Below, piece after piece: positions 43,656 through 51,196 of a stretch of 64,000 nt of DNA. Both the position numbers and the translations under genes were made by a program. How positions within the stretch are numbered: the first letter of the stretch is position 1; every line of letters starts with the position of its first letter. The DNA comes from an uncultured Bacteroides sp. (GTDB lineage Bacteria > Bacteroidota > Bacteroidia > Bacteroidales > Bacteroidaceae), in contig NZ_OY787466.1 in the NCBI RefSeq assembly GCF_963678845.1, positions 1,240,001 through 1,304,000 on the forward strand, given 5' to 3'. The notes below the pieces were generated by a model, which was not told where the DNA came from, did no database searches, and saw only the letters and a list, made by a program, of their open reading frames with translations.

Positions 43656-43663
43656 TATCTTTG
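43656..43663 (+). promoter_or_regulatory. -7 box for the HU-like gene
   Basis: TATCTTTG, 62 bases before ATG 43725. The leader contains the GC-rich AAGGGCCCCCCTGA. Confidence 0.55.
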
Positions 43664-43724
43664 TAAGGCAGAAAGGGAAGGGCCCCCCTGATGAAGTTAT
43701 TAAACCATTAAAAACAAAAAAAAC

Positions 43725-44150
43725 ATGAGTGTAAAGTATTCAGTAGTAGAGAGAGCAAATCCGAGAAAGTTGGCAGATCCTAAAAAGTTTTATGCCCAGG
43801 CACAAGGCTGCGGAGAGATGGATTTTGATTCCATGTGTGAGGATGTGTCCAACCGTTGTACTGCAACAAAGGCAGATATTTCCGCCTCCATTTCGGGTGC
43901 ATTGATCACTATCCAGCAAAGCCTGCGTAAAGGAGAAGTAGTTCGCTTTGGTGAGTTTGGAAGCTTCCAGGTTGGCATTCGCAGTAGCGGAGCAGAAACC
44001 CAAAAGGAATTCAGTGTGGGGCTTATCAAAGGAGCCAGAATTACCTTTCGTCCGGGGAAACTGCTCACTAATATGCTGAAAACCCTCGATTATAGTCAGG
44101 TGGCCAAACTGCCGGTGAAGGTTGCTGCAGCTCCTAAAACCGGAGCGTAA
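43725..44150 (+). CDS. HU-related DNA-binding protein (histone-like, Bacteroidetes type)
   Basis: A 141-residue relative of HU/IHF. It starts with VKYSVVERANPRKLADPKKFYAQAQGCGEMDFDSMCEDVSNRCTATKADISASISGALITIQQSLRKGEVVRFGEFGSFQVGIRS, in which the N-terminal extension before the HU helices and the GEFGSFQV arm base are typical of the putative histone-like subfamily. It ends with FRPGKLLTNML and an Ala/Pro/Lys tail. It is expected to bind and bend DNA. It leads the plus-strand trio with the helical protein and the amidase, with its promoter box at 43656-43663. Confidence 0.92.
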   Translation: MSVKYSVVERANPRKLADPKKFYAQAQGCGEMDFDSMCEDVSNRCTATKADISASISGALITIQQSLRKGEVVRFGEFGSFQVGIRSSGAETQKEFSVGLIKGARITFRPGKLLTNMLKTLDYSQVAKLPVKVAAAPKTGA

Positions 44151-44241
44151 TCAAGTGGTGGAAGAACAAAACGGAGAGGCGGTTCCTTTTCAGGAGAAGC
44201 CTCTCTTACTTTCAAATTAATAAATAAAAACAAAACGAACA

Positions 44242-44511
44242 ATGAAAATTATAGACGGAATAATAAACATACTGCAAGTGGTTCTTCCCTTCCTGAAAAA
44301 GAAAGATGCCAAGCAGGTACAAGAATTCACCGACCTGGTAAAGAGCCAGTTCGACTATCTGATGGAGCAGATCACTAAGTTTGAAGCTGACTATTTCGAG
44401 CTCTCGGAGAAAGTACGCCAGATGTATCAGGAGATTATCACCCTCAATGCCCAGCTTAGCGAGTCACTAAAAACTAAGTGTGTAGTGCAAGGTTGCAAAG
44501 AGCGACAATAA
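44242..44511 (+). CDS. Small helical protein, holin-like or coiled-coil, unknown function
   Basis: An 89-residue protein. The first 18 residues are hydrophobic (MKIIDGIINILQVVLPFLKKK), after which a long charged helix, probably coiled-coil, follows (QVQEFTDLVKSQFDYLMEQITKFEADYFELSEKV). Two cysteines lie near the C-terminus (CVVQGCKERQ). Such small proteins regularly stand between the HU-like protein and the amidase in this cassette. The N-terminal helix could anchor or perforate the membrane, but this is a guess from position beside a wall hydrolase. It ends 20 bases before the amidase start. Confidence 0.7.
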   Translation: MKIIDGIINILQVVLPFLKKKDAKQVQEFTDLVKSQFDYLMEQITKFEADYFELSEKVRQMYQEIITLNAQLSESLKTKCVVQGCKERQ

Positions 44512-44531
44512 AAGCAGTGATAAAGAAGAAA

Positions 44532-44984
44532 ATGAGAGTCATTAATCTAATTGTGATCCACTGTTCCGCCACCCGTGAGGACAAAACCTTTACGGAGCGG
44601 GATGTGGACGCCGCTCACCGGGCAAGAGGTTTTCGCTGTGCCGGTTATCATTTCTACATCCGCAAAGACGGAGCCATAAAATCCATGCGTCCGCTACAAG
44701 AAGAAGGCGCGCACGCACTGGGCTATAACGCCCACAGCATTGGCATCTGTTACGAAGGCGGACTGGACAGGAACGGTAAACCAGCCGATACCCGAACGCC
44801 GGAACAAAAACACTCTATGCGGGTACTGGTACTCACCCTGTTGAAAGACTTTCCCGCTTGTCGGGTAACAGGTCACCGCGATCTTAGTCCCGACCGCAAT
44901 GGTGATGGGGTTGTTGACTCTTCTGAGTGGGTGAAATTTTGTCCTTGCTTTGAGGTGAAAGAACTTCTTATCAAAAGTTCTTGA
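44532..44984 (+). CDS. N-acetylmuramoyl-L-alanine amidase (T7 lysozyme/PGRP-like)
   Basis: A 150-residue zinc amidase that cuts between MurNAc and L-Ala of peptidoglycan. Zinc ligands are expected to be His10 (VIHCSAT), the His of TGHRDLSPDRNGDG (about residue 113) and the last Cys of KFCPCF (about 136), with the Tyr of GYHFYI (about 43) and the Lys just before the Cys as catalytic residues. An open frame extends upstream to 44478, overlapping the previous gene; ATG 44532 gives the normal MRVINLIVIHCSAT start. There is no signal peptide, as in phage endolysins, so export or holin-type release would be needed. It is followed by a terminator at 45014-45056. Confidence 0.93.
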   Translation: MRVINLIVIHCSATREDKTFTERDVDAAHRARGFRCAGYHFYIRKDGAIKSMRPLQEEGAHALGYNAHSIGICYEGGLDRNGKPADTRTPEQKHSMRVLVLTLLKDFPACRVTGHRDLSPDRNGDGVVDSSEWVKFCPCFEVKELLIKSS

Positions 44985-45013
44985 TTAAATTGAGGATGTA
45001 GTTATTAAAGAGA

Positions 45014-45056
45014 TCTCCCGCTGATAGGCTTAAAGCTTGTTGGTGGGAGGTTTTTA
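45014..45056 (+). terminator. Intrinsic terminator after the amidase gene
   Basis: Stem with CTCCCGCTGAT on the left and GTTGGTGGGAG on the right, including G-U pairs, then GGTTTTTAT. It ends the cassette transcript. Confidence 0.7.
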
Positions 45057-45184
45057 TGTTTTAGAGTGTTTGATTTTTAGTTTTGTTTTAATATTTTAAA
45101 CATTGTGTATTTCAGAGTATCGTTGTTTTTATTATTGTATCTCTTTTAATTAGTTTTAGTTTTTTCGATGTGTGAACAAATATA

Positions 45185-46180
45185 TTATTTGGATTTTCGT
45201 CCATAGATCAATAAATCTATTATTGGAGAGTATTTAATGACGTTGCCAATCAGAATACATGCATAACCAATGAATAAGGATAAAATAAAACTAACTAAGA
45301 TAAGGCTAAAGGTTGATGTATAAAGTGGCAAATTTATTGTGAATATATGTAATAAATTCCACTGAGTTACATAAATTACTAAGCTATTTCTACCCCAAAG
45401 TTGAATCTGATTATCAATGATTGTATTCCATCTCATAAATCTAGATAAATAATAAATTGTTGGTATAGCTGCAAAAGAAACAATGGCTTTAATAATTCTA
45501 TAAAATTCAGTTTCAAAATAATTAAAATGTACAGGAATAATTAAAAAAGCGATAGTAAATATTCCAAAAGCTATTTTATTGCAATATAAATCTTCAGCTC
45601 TTTTAAATTGAGCTATTATCACTCCAAGAAAATAGAAAGGGAAATATCCAAAGATTGATTTAATTACTACATTAGGAAATATATGATAAAGGAACATTGT
45701 AGTTATATAAAGAATTGTTATGCACAAGATTCTCCCTCCCTTGAATTTTAATAGTATCTTACTGATTATTTCATAAACTAGAAAAAGTAAAGACAAATAG
45801 AAGAGAGTCGTCAAAAACCAAAGATAGGTATGATGAAAAATAAGATATTCAAATCTAGAAAATAAGTCAAACTTGAAATTATAAGATAAGAAACACATTG
45901 GTATAAGTAGACTCCAGGTTAAATAAGGAATGATTAATGAACGTATCTTTTTATTGATGAAAGTGAAGGCTTCTTTTGGTTTAGCTAATTCGACCTTTAA
46001 ATATTTTTTTGCTACATATCCACTAATAAACATAAATAAGGGCATGTGAAAGAAATATATAAATGAATAGAGAGGATGTAAATACCCTTTTACAACATTG
46101 CACTCAATAAAATGTCCAATTACAACTAAAAGAATCGCAAATCCTTTTAATCTATCAATATACTCTATTCGTGAATTCAT
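45185..46180 (-). CDS. Acyltransferase family 3 membrane protein
   Basis: A 331-residue membrane acyltransferase with about ten helices. It starts with RIEYIDRLKGFAILLVVIGHFIECNVVKG, which includes the conserved His, and FFHMPLFMFISGYVAKKY, both family hallmarks; TYLWFLTTLFY follows. It probably O-acetylates a surface polysaccharide or lipid. It lies at the downstream end of the minus-strand arm, next to a transposase remnant, and ends 185 bases from the cassette terminator. No close promoter is evident, so it may be reached by read-through. Confidence 0.87.
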   Translation of the reverse strand: MNSRIEYIDRLKGFAILLVVIGHFIECNVVKGYLHPLYSFIYFFHMPLFMFISGYVAKKYLKVELAKPKEAFTFINKKIRSLIIPYLTWSLLIPMCFLSYNFKFDLFSRFEYLIFHHTYLWFLTTLFYLSLLFLVYEIISKILLKFKGGRILCITILYITTMFLYHIFPNVVIKSIFGYFPFYFLGVIIAQFKRAEDLYCNKIAFGIFTIAFLIIPVHFNYFETEFYRIIKAIVSFAAIPTIYYLSRFMRWNTIIDNQIQLWGRNSLVIYVTQWNLLHIFTINLPLYTSTFSLILVSFILSLFIGYACILIGNVIKYSPIIDLLIYGRKSK

Positions 46181-46185
46181 TAACT

Positions 46186-46334
46186 TTAAATATATATAAT
46201 ATTACCAATTTCTTGACCACTGATATAAAAACTGCTATGCAGCTGAATAATAGATATTCTTGGAGTATACCGTTCGACACCTTGATGCGCACGCTTGTAA
46301 TTGTAGTAATCCATATATTTACAGACAATTAAAA
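46186..46334 (-). pseudogene. Transposase C-terminal remnant (IS3/IS481-like integrase core)
   Basis: Minus-strand translation reads LIVCKYMDYYNYKRAHQGVE, RYTPRISIIQLHSSFYIS, GQEIGNIIYI and a stop. The segment YNYKRAHQGV..YTP is the characteristic C-terminal motif of rve-type transposases. Only about 48 codons remain, with no start and no inverted repeats seen. It marks a past insertion between the acyltransferase and the nitroreductase. Confidence 0.75.
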
Positions 46335-46335
46335 C

Positions 46336-46938
46336 TTACTTGAATACTTTTATTCGCTCATCAAGAGGCTTGAACTCTTTCTCACCAGGACCCTGAGTTG
46401 GAACACCAAATGGCATTTCGGCAACAAGTTTCCATGTAGAAGGAAGATTCCATTCTTTAGCAACCTCTTCATCAATCAATGGATTGTAATGTTGTAGCGA
46501 AGCTCCAAATCCAGCTTCTTCAAGCATTGTCCAGATAGCAAGTTGATGCATTGCTGAAGTGTGATTTGACCACACAGGGAAATTTTCTGCATAAGCAGGG
46601 AAAGCATCTTGTAATCCTTTTACCACAGTCTGATCTTCAAAGTAAAGAACTGTACCATAACCAGCTGTAAAAGCTCCGTCAATTTTGTTTTCTGTAGCAG
46701 TGAAAGCTTCGGCCGGAACTATTTTTCGAAGTATTTCTTTGGTAATGTTCCACAGCTTTTTATGGTTTTCACCAAGCAAAAGCACCACTCTTGTTGATTG
46801 TGAATTGAAAGATGAAGGCACATGGGTAACGGCGAAGTTAACTATATCTTCAATCTCCTGATCGGATACAAGAGATTTGTTACTGATTGTGTAATATGTT
46901 CTCCGATTCTTTAAAGCTTCCTTAAAACTTAGTCCCAT
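46336..46938 (-). CDS. Nitroreductase family oxidoreductase (Hbn1-like)
   Basis: A 200-residue FMN-dependent oxidoreductase. SFKEALKNRRTYYTI is the FMN phosphate site, VTHVPSSFNSQSTRVVLLLGE the flavin-binding stretch, and WSNHTSAMHQLAIWTMLEEAGFGASLQHYNPLID the central helix of the subgroup that includes fungal Hbn1 and bacterial YdfN-type enzymes. The end is VAEMPFGVPTQGPGEKEFKPLDERIKVFK. An AGGAG element 8 to 9 bases before the ATG is a clear ribosome binding site, unusual for this genome. It appears unrelated to polysaccharide synthesis. Only 1 base lies between its stop and the transposase remnant. Confidence 0.88.
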   Translation of the reverse strand: MGLSFKEALKNRRTYYTISNKSLVSDQEIEDIVNFAVTHVPSSFNSQSTRVVLLLGENHKKLWNITKEILRKIVPAEAFTATENKIDGAFTAGYGTVLYFEDQTVVKGLQDAFPAYAENFPVWSNHTSAMHQLAIWTMLEEAGFGASLQHYNPLIDEEVAKEWNLPSTWKLVAEMPFGVPTQGPGEKEFKPLDERIKVFK

Positions 46939-47040
46939 AATAAAATCTCCTATATTAAATTTATTAATCGTCCATTCTCTTAAAATTGGTTTCTAAAGTT
47001 AACAATTTATTTTCAAAGTTGTTTTTTCAGGATAATTTTT

Positions 47041-47667
47041 TTAGTTTTTTATTCTAACCCATTCTTTTTTATCAAAATCATATTGCTTGATGATTTTTGC
47101 GGGATTGCCAACGCAAATTGAATATGATGGGATATCTTTGGTTACAACAGAACCAGCTCCTACAAAGCAATGCTCCCCAATAGTAACTCCCGAAAGAACA
47201 ACAGTATTAGCTCCAATAGTAGTATCTTTACCAATAATAATTTTAGATGTAGTAACTCCTTGTTCAATTAAGTCTTTTTCTATATCTTTATATACGTGAT
47301 CTAAGCCAATGAGCACTACATTTTGTGAGATATTAACTCGATCTCCTATTTCTATAGGCCCTATAACAGTATTACTAAGACCTATACGACAGTAATCACC
47401 TATTGTAATATCACCAACAGCATTATTTAAACATGTATAATCTTCAATAACGGAATATTTTCCTAATATGAATTTATTAAATGGAGGAAGATCTTTCCGT
47501 ACACTTCGGTATATTACCGACCCTTTCCCTCTTTTTAAATAGGTAAATTGAAACAGACGTATCCACCATTGCGGACGAGTTTTTACCGGGTGCATAATAA
47601 AATTAAGCATTAAATGTTTTATGGCTGGGTATTGCTCTAACTTTATTTTTAGTTGTTGGGTATTCAT
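47041..47667 (-). CDS. Hexapeptide-repeat acetyltransferase (LbH family)
   Basis: A 208-residue left-handed beta-helix acyltransferase. After a helical N-terminus of about 55 residues come hexapeptide turns: YSVIEDYTCLNNAVGDITIGDYCRIGLSNTVIGPIEIGDRVNISQNVVLIGLDH, then IIIGKDTTIGANTVVLSGVTIGEHCFVGAGSVVTKDIPSYSICVGNPAKIIK. The catalytic His is likely in GLDHVYKDI. It is predicted to acetylate a sugar hydroxyl with acetyl-CoA in the cytosol. It lies 10 bases after the GT2 gene at 47678. Confidence 0.9.
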   Translation of the reverse strand: MNTQQLKIKLEQYPAIKHLMLNFIMHPVKTRPQWWIRLFQFTYLKRGKGSVIYRSVRKDLPPFNKFILGKYSVIEDYTCLNNAVGDITIGDYCRIGLSNTVIGPIEIGDRVNISQNVVLIGLDHVYKDIEKDLIEQGVTTSKIIIGKDTTIGANTVVLSGVTIGEHCFVGAGSVVTKDIPSYSICVGNPAKIIKQYDFDKKEWVRIKN

Positions 47668-47677
47668 GTTCGTTGTA

Positions 47678-48847
47678 TTAATGTTCTCCGTGCTCTGTAT
47701 GAATAAACTTTTTATTAACTCCTTTCATCCTGAAAAGATTAAAAAACATCATAATAGCAAGTAAAGGAACTTTCCTAATGGCTTTCTTAAGTTGTTTGTT
47801 GACCAGGTAATCAGGAATGGCCATGCATAAAGCCAGAAAAAGTACAAATAATAATATCCACCATTTTACAGACCATTCCCAGTTAATTAATGTTGTAGCT
47901 ATAGATAGTACTCCGGTAGCTCCAATCAGAAGTACTCGAGGAAGCATTACCCATTGAGCAATCTTATCACAATAATCTATGTTTTTTGAAAAAATAGCAT
48001 AAGGTAAGTCGGGCAGTGCTTCCCATAAAGAAGCAAACTGTGCGGACAACCATCTGCGTCGCTGGTTTTGAAAAGCGTCTTCTTTTTGTGTTTTCTCATC
48101 ATAAACAGGTACATCGTCCATATAATCAATATAGATTCTTTGTTTCAGGAGTAACATTTCCAATTCTTTATCTTCCCCGGCTGAGGATACTTTTTTAATA
48201 TTCTTTTTAAACCACTTATATTCAAAAGCCATTCCTGAACCAATTAAAGCGGATGAGAGTCCAAGTTTTACATGCCCTTTACGAAAGATAGAATTATTAA
48301 TCTCTTCACTGACTGCATCTAAAATGGCAGTACTTGTATTTAGGTTCTTTGCCATGCGGTGTGCCTGAATAACGTTTGCTCCACATTCGTATGCATTACA
48401 GATTTGCTGCAGGAAATCAGGTTGAACGGTATTGTCTGCATCCAGAATCACAATCATGTCATATTTACGATCGCCCAGCTTATCCATTGCCAAATTTAGC
48501 GCTTTTGCTTTTGAACTGTCCTCAAAATCAACAATCAGTAGATCTATGGGTAATTGCTGAAGTTGTTGATTTGTGCTGTCTTTCATTTTATCAGAGATCA
48601 CAACAACATCATAGTTCTCTTTTGGATACTCTTGTTGAAGGAAGGATTGTACGGCCCGTTCTATTACCTTATCTTCTTTGTAAGCCGGGAAAAGTATAGC
48701 GAAACGGTATTTTTTCTTAGCAAACGGATAGGAGTAGCCCCTTTTCGACATGCCCGCAGCTGCAAACACAAAAAGATACCCCACGGAGAGTGCCATGAAG
48801 AAAAATAGTATTGTATCTAATGTGTCTATAATGATCAGTCCATCCAT
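47678..48847 (-). CDS. Membrane glycosyltransferase family 2
   Basis: A 389-residue GT2 enzyme with an N-terminal helix (about 12-35) and C-terminal helices (about 290-350). Motifs: RFAILFPAYKEDKVIERAVQSFL, VVVISDKMKDSTNQQL, KAKALNLAMDKL, MIVILDADNTVQPDF (DAD), the SSAGEDKELEMLLL acidic site and AFQNQRRRWLSAQF, a QxxRW-type motif that points to a processive or lipid-acceptor enzyme. Its start lies 3 bases after the stop of the upstream GT2 gene at 48851. Confidence 0.9.
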   Translation of the reverse strand: MDGLIIIDTLDTILFFFMALSVGYLFVFAAAGMSKRGYSYPFAKKKYRFAILFPAYKEDKVIERAVQSFLQQEYPKENYDVVVISDKMKDSTNQQLQQLPIDLLIVDFEDSSKAKALNLAMDKLGDRKYDMIVILDADNTVQPDFLQQICNAYECGANVIQAHRMAKNLNTSTAILDAVSEEINNSIFRKGHVKLGLSSALIGSGMAFEYKWFKKNIKKVSSAGEDKELEMLLLKQRIYIDYMDDVPVYDEKTQKEDAFQNQRRRWLSAQFASLWEALPDLPYAIFSKNIDYCDKIAQWVMLPRVLLIGATGVLSIATTLINWEWSVKWWILLFVLFLALCMAIPDYLVNKQLKKAIRKVPLLAIMMFFNLFRMKGVNKKFIHTEHGEH

Positions 48848-48850
48848 GCG

Positions 48851-49747
48851 TTAACTTAGTTTGTGTTCTAATTTTATAAATGCAATTATTCCCTTAAATA
48901 CCGCTTTTGCTAAATATGTTCTGCCCCTCAAAAGAAAGACCAGACTATTCTTTGGAGCAGCAACAAGCAATTGATACAAAATAGAGATCCATCGGATGAC
49001 TCCATCTCTATTCCGCCAGGCATACAACAACCTGTTGCGAGTGAGATAAAAAGTGCGCATGTAGCTTTGCTGACCTGTACTTTGACTTTCTTTGTGATAC
49101 ACAGTGCAACGGGGCTCGTACCACAATTCATATCCCGCTTTTGTTATTTGAGTACACCAATCCAGCTCTTCGTAGTAAAGAAAATAAATTTCGGGCATAT
49201 ATCCTACTGTTTCAATCACTTCTTTTTTTATCATCATAGCTGCGCCGTGGCAGTAAGGAGTACGGTTTGAAATTTCATATTGTCCATCGTCTTTTTCTCC
49301 AAAACCAATTAAATCATTTCGTAAAGTAATTGCTGAAAGTGGAAGATAACCAGCAAACTGAATATTGCGTGGAGGAAAGGCAAACTTAATTTTTGGGGAA
49401 ACAGCTCCTATTTCAGAACTGCTTTTCAATCTTTCGATTAGATAATGAAAAGTATCCTCTTCAATAAACGTATCGTTATTCAATAAGAAAATATACTTTC
49501 CTTTTGCCTGGTGAATTCCCAGATTATTTCCCCCTGAAAAACCTAAATTCTCTTCACTCCTTATTGTAATAATATGCGGATACTTTTCCTGTAAAAGAGC
49601 TGCTTCATTGACTTTTGAAGCATTATCAACCACAATAATTTCATAAGAAAGAGAGATATGTGTTTGAAGAGACTTAATCAGTTCACTTGTATCTTTCAAT
49701 CCGTTGTAATTAACTGTTATAATGGATAGTTCAGGTAAGTTGTTCAT
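48851..49747 (-). CDS. Glycosyltransferase family 2, rhamnosyltransferase-like
   Basis: A 298-residue GT2 enzyme. LSIITVNYNGLKDTSELIKSL, IIVVDNASKVNEAALL, NLGFSGGNNLGIHQAKGKYIFLLNNDTFIEED (N-N-D metal site), YCHGAAMMIKKEVIETVGYMPEIYFLYYEELDWCTQITKAGYE and a positively charged C-terminus are the pattern of dTDP-Rha or related transferases. It overlaps the polymerase gene by 17 bases: its start at 49747 lies inside the C-terminal codons of the gene at 49731. Confidence 0.9.
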   Translation of the reverse strand: MNNLPELSIITVNYNGLKDTSELIKSLQTHISLSYEIIVVDNASKVNEAALLQEKYPHIITIRSEENLGFSGGNNLGIHQAKGKYIFLLNNDTFIEEDTFHYLIERLKSSSEIGAVSPKIKFAFPPRNIQFAGYLPLSAITLRNDLIGFGEKDDGQYEISNRTPYCHGAAMMIKKEVIETVGYMPEIYFLYYEELDWCTQITKAGYELWYEPRCTVYHKESQSTGQQSYMRTFYLTRNRLLYAWRNRDGVIRWISILYQLLVAAPKNSLVFLLRGRTYLAKAVFKGIIAFIKLEHKLS

Positions 49748-51191
49748 GCTCTTCTAATTCTTTGTCGTAATGTTTACCCATAAAGACAATGGCGAAGCTT
49801 ATAAAATAGAGATAACAAGTAGGGTATTGTCCTAATATTTCATTTCCATAGGCGGAAGCTGTCATACCAAATACTCCTGCAAGTAAAGCTGCCAATATCC
49901 CTCCTAGTTCTTTGTTCTTTATTTTGAAAAGAATAATATATCCACCCGATATAATACCAGCAAATAGGAGCAGAATATATAAGGATAATCCAACCACTCC
50001 GGTTTGTATCCATACTCTTACAAGCCATGAGTCACTAGGGATTACTGAAAATTCATAATCGGGGCTATTCACATCGGGGGTATTGCCGAATCCTATACCT
50101 GCCCCGAACGGGAGATTTTTCAAGCGTTCTTTTAATTTTTTTTGATTTTCTAATCTTACATTAAAAGAGGCATCATTTGTATCGAAACTAGAACGCATTC
50201 TTTTTATTGTTTGGTTGTTATTTCCAATAGTAGTAAAATTAAGAAAACAAAAAGCAGATATGAGTATAAATAAAGAAGATAAAGCAAATTCCCATTTCTT
50301 GGATAGAAGGATGAAAATGGTATATCCTGCAAACGGAACAGCTAATGCTCCACGGGTTCCCGAAATAGCCATACCGTATCCTCCTGAGAGTGCTACAATG
50401 AGAAAATAAGCCTTGAGCCATTTGTTTTTTATATAAAAAGCAGCTATGGAAAATACTACCAGTGAAAAGCCCATGCATGAACCGTAGTTTCCAGCATCAG
50501 AGAAAAAAGAAAAATAGCGAATCCCTGTGCTTATCAAATGTGTTTTAGCTCCACCGCCTACATATAACCAAACTAATTCAGTAGAATCAAATCCATGATT
50601 TTTTTGCCAGTATCCTTTGAATGCTGCTAGAAGGGTTAAAACAGACCATACTAATAACAGAAGTTTAACATTTTTATATTTGCTTAGTATAAGAGAAACC
50701 AAGATGACCATTATTATTGGGTAAAAAGCCAAACTACGGACTTTAGTGAACCAATCAGCAAATGATGTGATTTTGGGATTTATTAGCTCCAATAGACAGA
50801 AAATAAACCAAATGAGAGTTATTAAAGTTAAAGGATTTAATGCTCTTTTCCATTCTGTTCTTACATGAATTGTTTTTAAAATGAGTGCTAAAAATATGAA
50901 TGAAATAATGGAATCCATAAACACACTTATAGGAATTGGAAATGAGATATATCGGAGAACTCCCATTATAAAATAATTGCTTATAAAGAGAATTATAAAA
51001 CTCCATAAAGGATTTTTTAATAATAGAAACATTCCTACGGCAATAAATGGGATGGAGACAATGATGTATCCAACATTGCAGCCCCTTTGCATAGTTGCTT
51101 TGTAGAATATAACAATAAACAGCAATAAGCCTGCATATACAAATATTCTGGGCATTATTAATTTAGTTATATTTTTTAGTAATGTTTGCAT
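49731..51191 (-). CDS. O-antigen polymerase/ligase-like membrane protein (Wzy candidate)
   Basis: A 486-residue membrane protein with 10 to 12 helices and a large central periplasmic loop. The segment YGSCMGFSLVVFSIAAFYI followed by GGYGMAISGTRGALAVPFAGYTIFIL is the conserved core of the Wzy_C/WaaL family, and the long loop before LPFGAGIGFGNTPDVNSPDYEFSVIPSDSWLVRVWIQTGVVGLSLYILLL carries the late GxGxGxxN-like motif. It probably joins lipid-linked repeat units in the periplasm. It lies 5 bases after the Wzc-like gene, so coupling with chain-length control is likely. Confidence 0.88.
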   Translation of the reverse strand: MQTLLKNITKLIMPRIFVYAGLLLFIVIFYKATMQRGCNVGYIIVSIPFIAVGMFLLLKNPLWSFIILFISNYFIMGVLRYISFPIPISVFMDSIISFIFLALILKTIHVRTEWKRALNPLTLITLIWFIFCLLELINPKITSFADWFTKVRSLAFYPIIMVILVSLILSKYKNVKLLLLVWSVLTLLAAFKGYWQKNHGFDSTELVWLYVGGGAKTHLISTGIRYFSFFSDAGNYGSCMGFSLVVFSIAAFYIKNKWLKAYFLIVALSGGYGMAISGTRGALAVPFAGYTIFILLSKKWEFALSSLFILISAFCFLNFTTIGNNNQTIKRMRSSFDTNDASFNVRLENQKKLKERLKNLPFGAGIGFGNTPDVNSPDYEFSVIPSDSWLVRVWIQTGVVGLSLYILLLFAGIISGGYIILFKIKNKELGGILAALLAGVFGMTASAYGNEILGQYPTCYLYFISFAIVFMGKHYDKELEEHEQLT

Positions 51192-51196
51192 TATTT

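Noticed and set aside
43725..44984. Prophage remnant at the HU-like and amidase genes
   Set aside because: No capsid, tail, terminase, portal or integrase gene is present; the gene set matches the recurrent Bacteroidetes cassette better.
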